Source of the DNA: Staphylococcus canis
Lineage (GTDB): Bacteria > Bacillota > Bacilli > Staphylococcales > Staphylococcaceae
DNA: 64,000 bases
NCBI RefSeq assembly: GCF_016238445.1
Contig: NZ_JABANU010000007.1
Location: forward strand, 1 to 64,000
Direction: 5' to 3'
Below, piece by piece: positions 63,369 through 64,000 of the stretch. Under the pieces are notes generated by a model. That model saw nothing but the letters and a program-made list of their open reading frames with translations, made no database searches and was not told where the DNA came from. The position numbers and the translations under genes were made by a program. Position 1 is the first letter of the stretch, and each line of letters starts with the position of its first letter.

Positions 63369-64000
63369 TTAGTTATTTAAAAATTTAACACAAACCCCTT
63401 CTGGAGCTACTTGTGATGAATCTTTTAATGTAAGGGTTCCATTTTCAATATCACGTTCAAAAACCGTTACCGTTGACTCTCCTTCTTGGTGTGCTACAAC
63501 TAAATAACGATCCGATGGTGTAATATTAAAATCACGCGGGAACTCTCCTTGTGTCGGAACGATGTCTACAAGTTCCAAATGACGTCCATTATCTAAAACT
63601 TTAAAAATAGCGATACTATCATGACCACGATTACTAATATATAAGAACTTTTGATCATGTGATAGATGGACAGCCGCGAGTTTTGTAGGTTGGAAATACT
63701 CTTTAGGAATTGTGAGATGTCTTTCAATCGGTGTGAAACGACCATCTTCATACGACATCACAACTACAGTATTTGAAAGTTCATTCACTACATACGCATA
63801 TTCACCATTTTTATGGTATTCAATATGTCTAGGACCGTCTCCAGGCTCTAAAGTTGTTCGATGCGCAACCTCTAAACCTTTATTTCCATAATGATATGTC
63901 ACCAATAAATCTGCGCCTAAATCAACTGCTACTACATATTTTTGCTCCGGCGTAATATCAATATAATGCACATGTGGTTTTTCTTGACGTTCCACATTCG
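63369..64000 (-). CDS. Lactonase family protein (6-phosphogluconolactonase-like), C-terminal part
   Basis: At least 208 aa of the C-terminal end of a seven-bladed beta-propeller (family length about 340 aa); the gene begins beyond the right edge. Blade repeats are visible: [45 protein letters not shown] and [24 protein letters not shown] and FPRDFNI are conserved in the YkgB/Pgl group. It would hydrolyse 6-phosphogluconolactone or a similar lactone. The Met at 63995 is internal, not the start. Confidence 0.88.
   Translation of the reverse strand, partial: NVERQEKPHVHYIDITPEQKYVVAVDLGADLLVTYHYGNKGLEVAHRTTLEPGDGPRHIEYHKNGEYAYVVNELSNTVVVMSYEDGRFTPIERHLTIPKEYFQPTKLAAVHLSHDQKFLYISNRGHDSIAIFKVLDNGRHLELVDIVPTQGEFPRDFNITPSDRYLVVAHQEGESTVTVFERDIENGTLTLKDSSQVAPEGVCVKFLNN

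Overview
The window is a contiguous piece of a low-GC Gram-positive chromosome that can be placed in the genus Staphylococcus. It carries staphylococcal signature blocks in the expected order: perR-bcp-hemL, a Sav1866-type ABC exporter, recX-sgtB, the vraU-vraT-vraS-vraR cell-wall-stress operon, divergent murT-gatD/ftnA, dgkB-gatBAC-putP, camS-ligA-pcrA-pcrB-purB, nadE-pncB/nos-pheA and ppaC-aldH. Protein lengths and motifs match the S. aureus orthologues closely, but identity is clearly below species level. Several genes (a stand-alone cidC, an extra FemABX-family gene, a beta-carbonic anhydrase, a parallel beta-helix protein) sit where I do not recall them in S. aureus. A non-aureus species is therefore likely, possibly of the hyicus-intermedius type; this is inference. 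No insertion sequence, prophage, CRISPR array or tRNA was seen.

Layout. 1-397 is the 5' end of a 16S rRNA gene leaving the window to the left, with its promoter at 543-571. 1-5.6 kb: peroxide regulator PerR, a hydroxyacid dehydrogenase, Bcp, HemL and a FUSC-type membrane protein. 5.7-12.2 kb: a membrane-anchored glutamate-synthase-like flavoprotein, the Sav1866-type exporter, a nucleotide phosphatase, MutY and a membrane hydrolase. 12.2-16.5 kb: a TagGH-like ABC pair with a degenerate ATPase, YfhH, RecX and the glycosyltransferase SgtB. 16.7-20.5 kb: pyruvate oxidase CidC, a FemABX-like protein and a PfpI-family protein. 20.6-27 kb: radical SAM, thioesterase, aminopeptidase, PtpA, YtxH-like, YihY-like and carbonic anhydrase genes. 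27-31.8 kb: vraUTSR, map and a second FUSC protein. 31.9-39.4 kb: GatD-MurT, ferritin, an exonuclease, DinB, a DUF3267 protein, RlmCD and DgkB. 39.7-46 kb: GatCAB, PutP and CamS. 46-56.5 kb: LigA, PcrA, PcrB, a TrpR-like regulator, PurB, NETI/UPF0316 proteins, NadE and PncB. 56.7-64 kb: NO synthase, prephenate dehydratase, the beta-helix protein, isochorismatase, PpaC, GNAT, AldH and the C-terminal part of a lactonase.

Functionally the window is rich in cell-envelope genes (SgtB, FemABX-like, MurT-GatD, VraTSR, DgkB, PcrB, TagGH-like pair), DNA maintenance (LigA, PcrA, MutY, RecX, DinB) and oxidative or nitrosative defence (PerR, Bcp, FtnA, NOS). Almost all transcription units end in well-formed intrinsic terminators, and a subset of these are unusually long two-tier hairpins.

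The least ordinary items are the TagH-like protein whose nucleotide-binding motifs have lost key residues, the cidC/femABX insertion beside sgtB, the intracellular-looking beta-helix protein, and the long hairpins. All family calls rest on reading motifs and remembered homologues; no database search was run.
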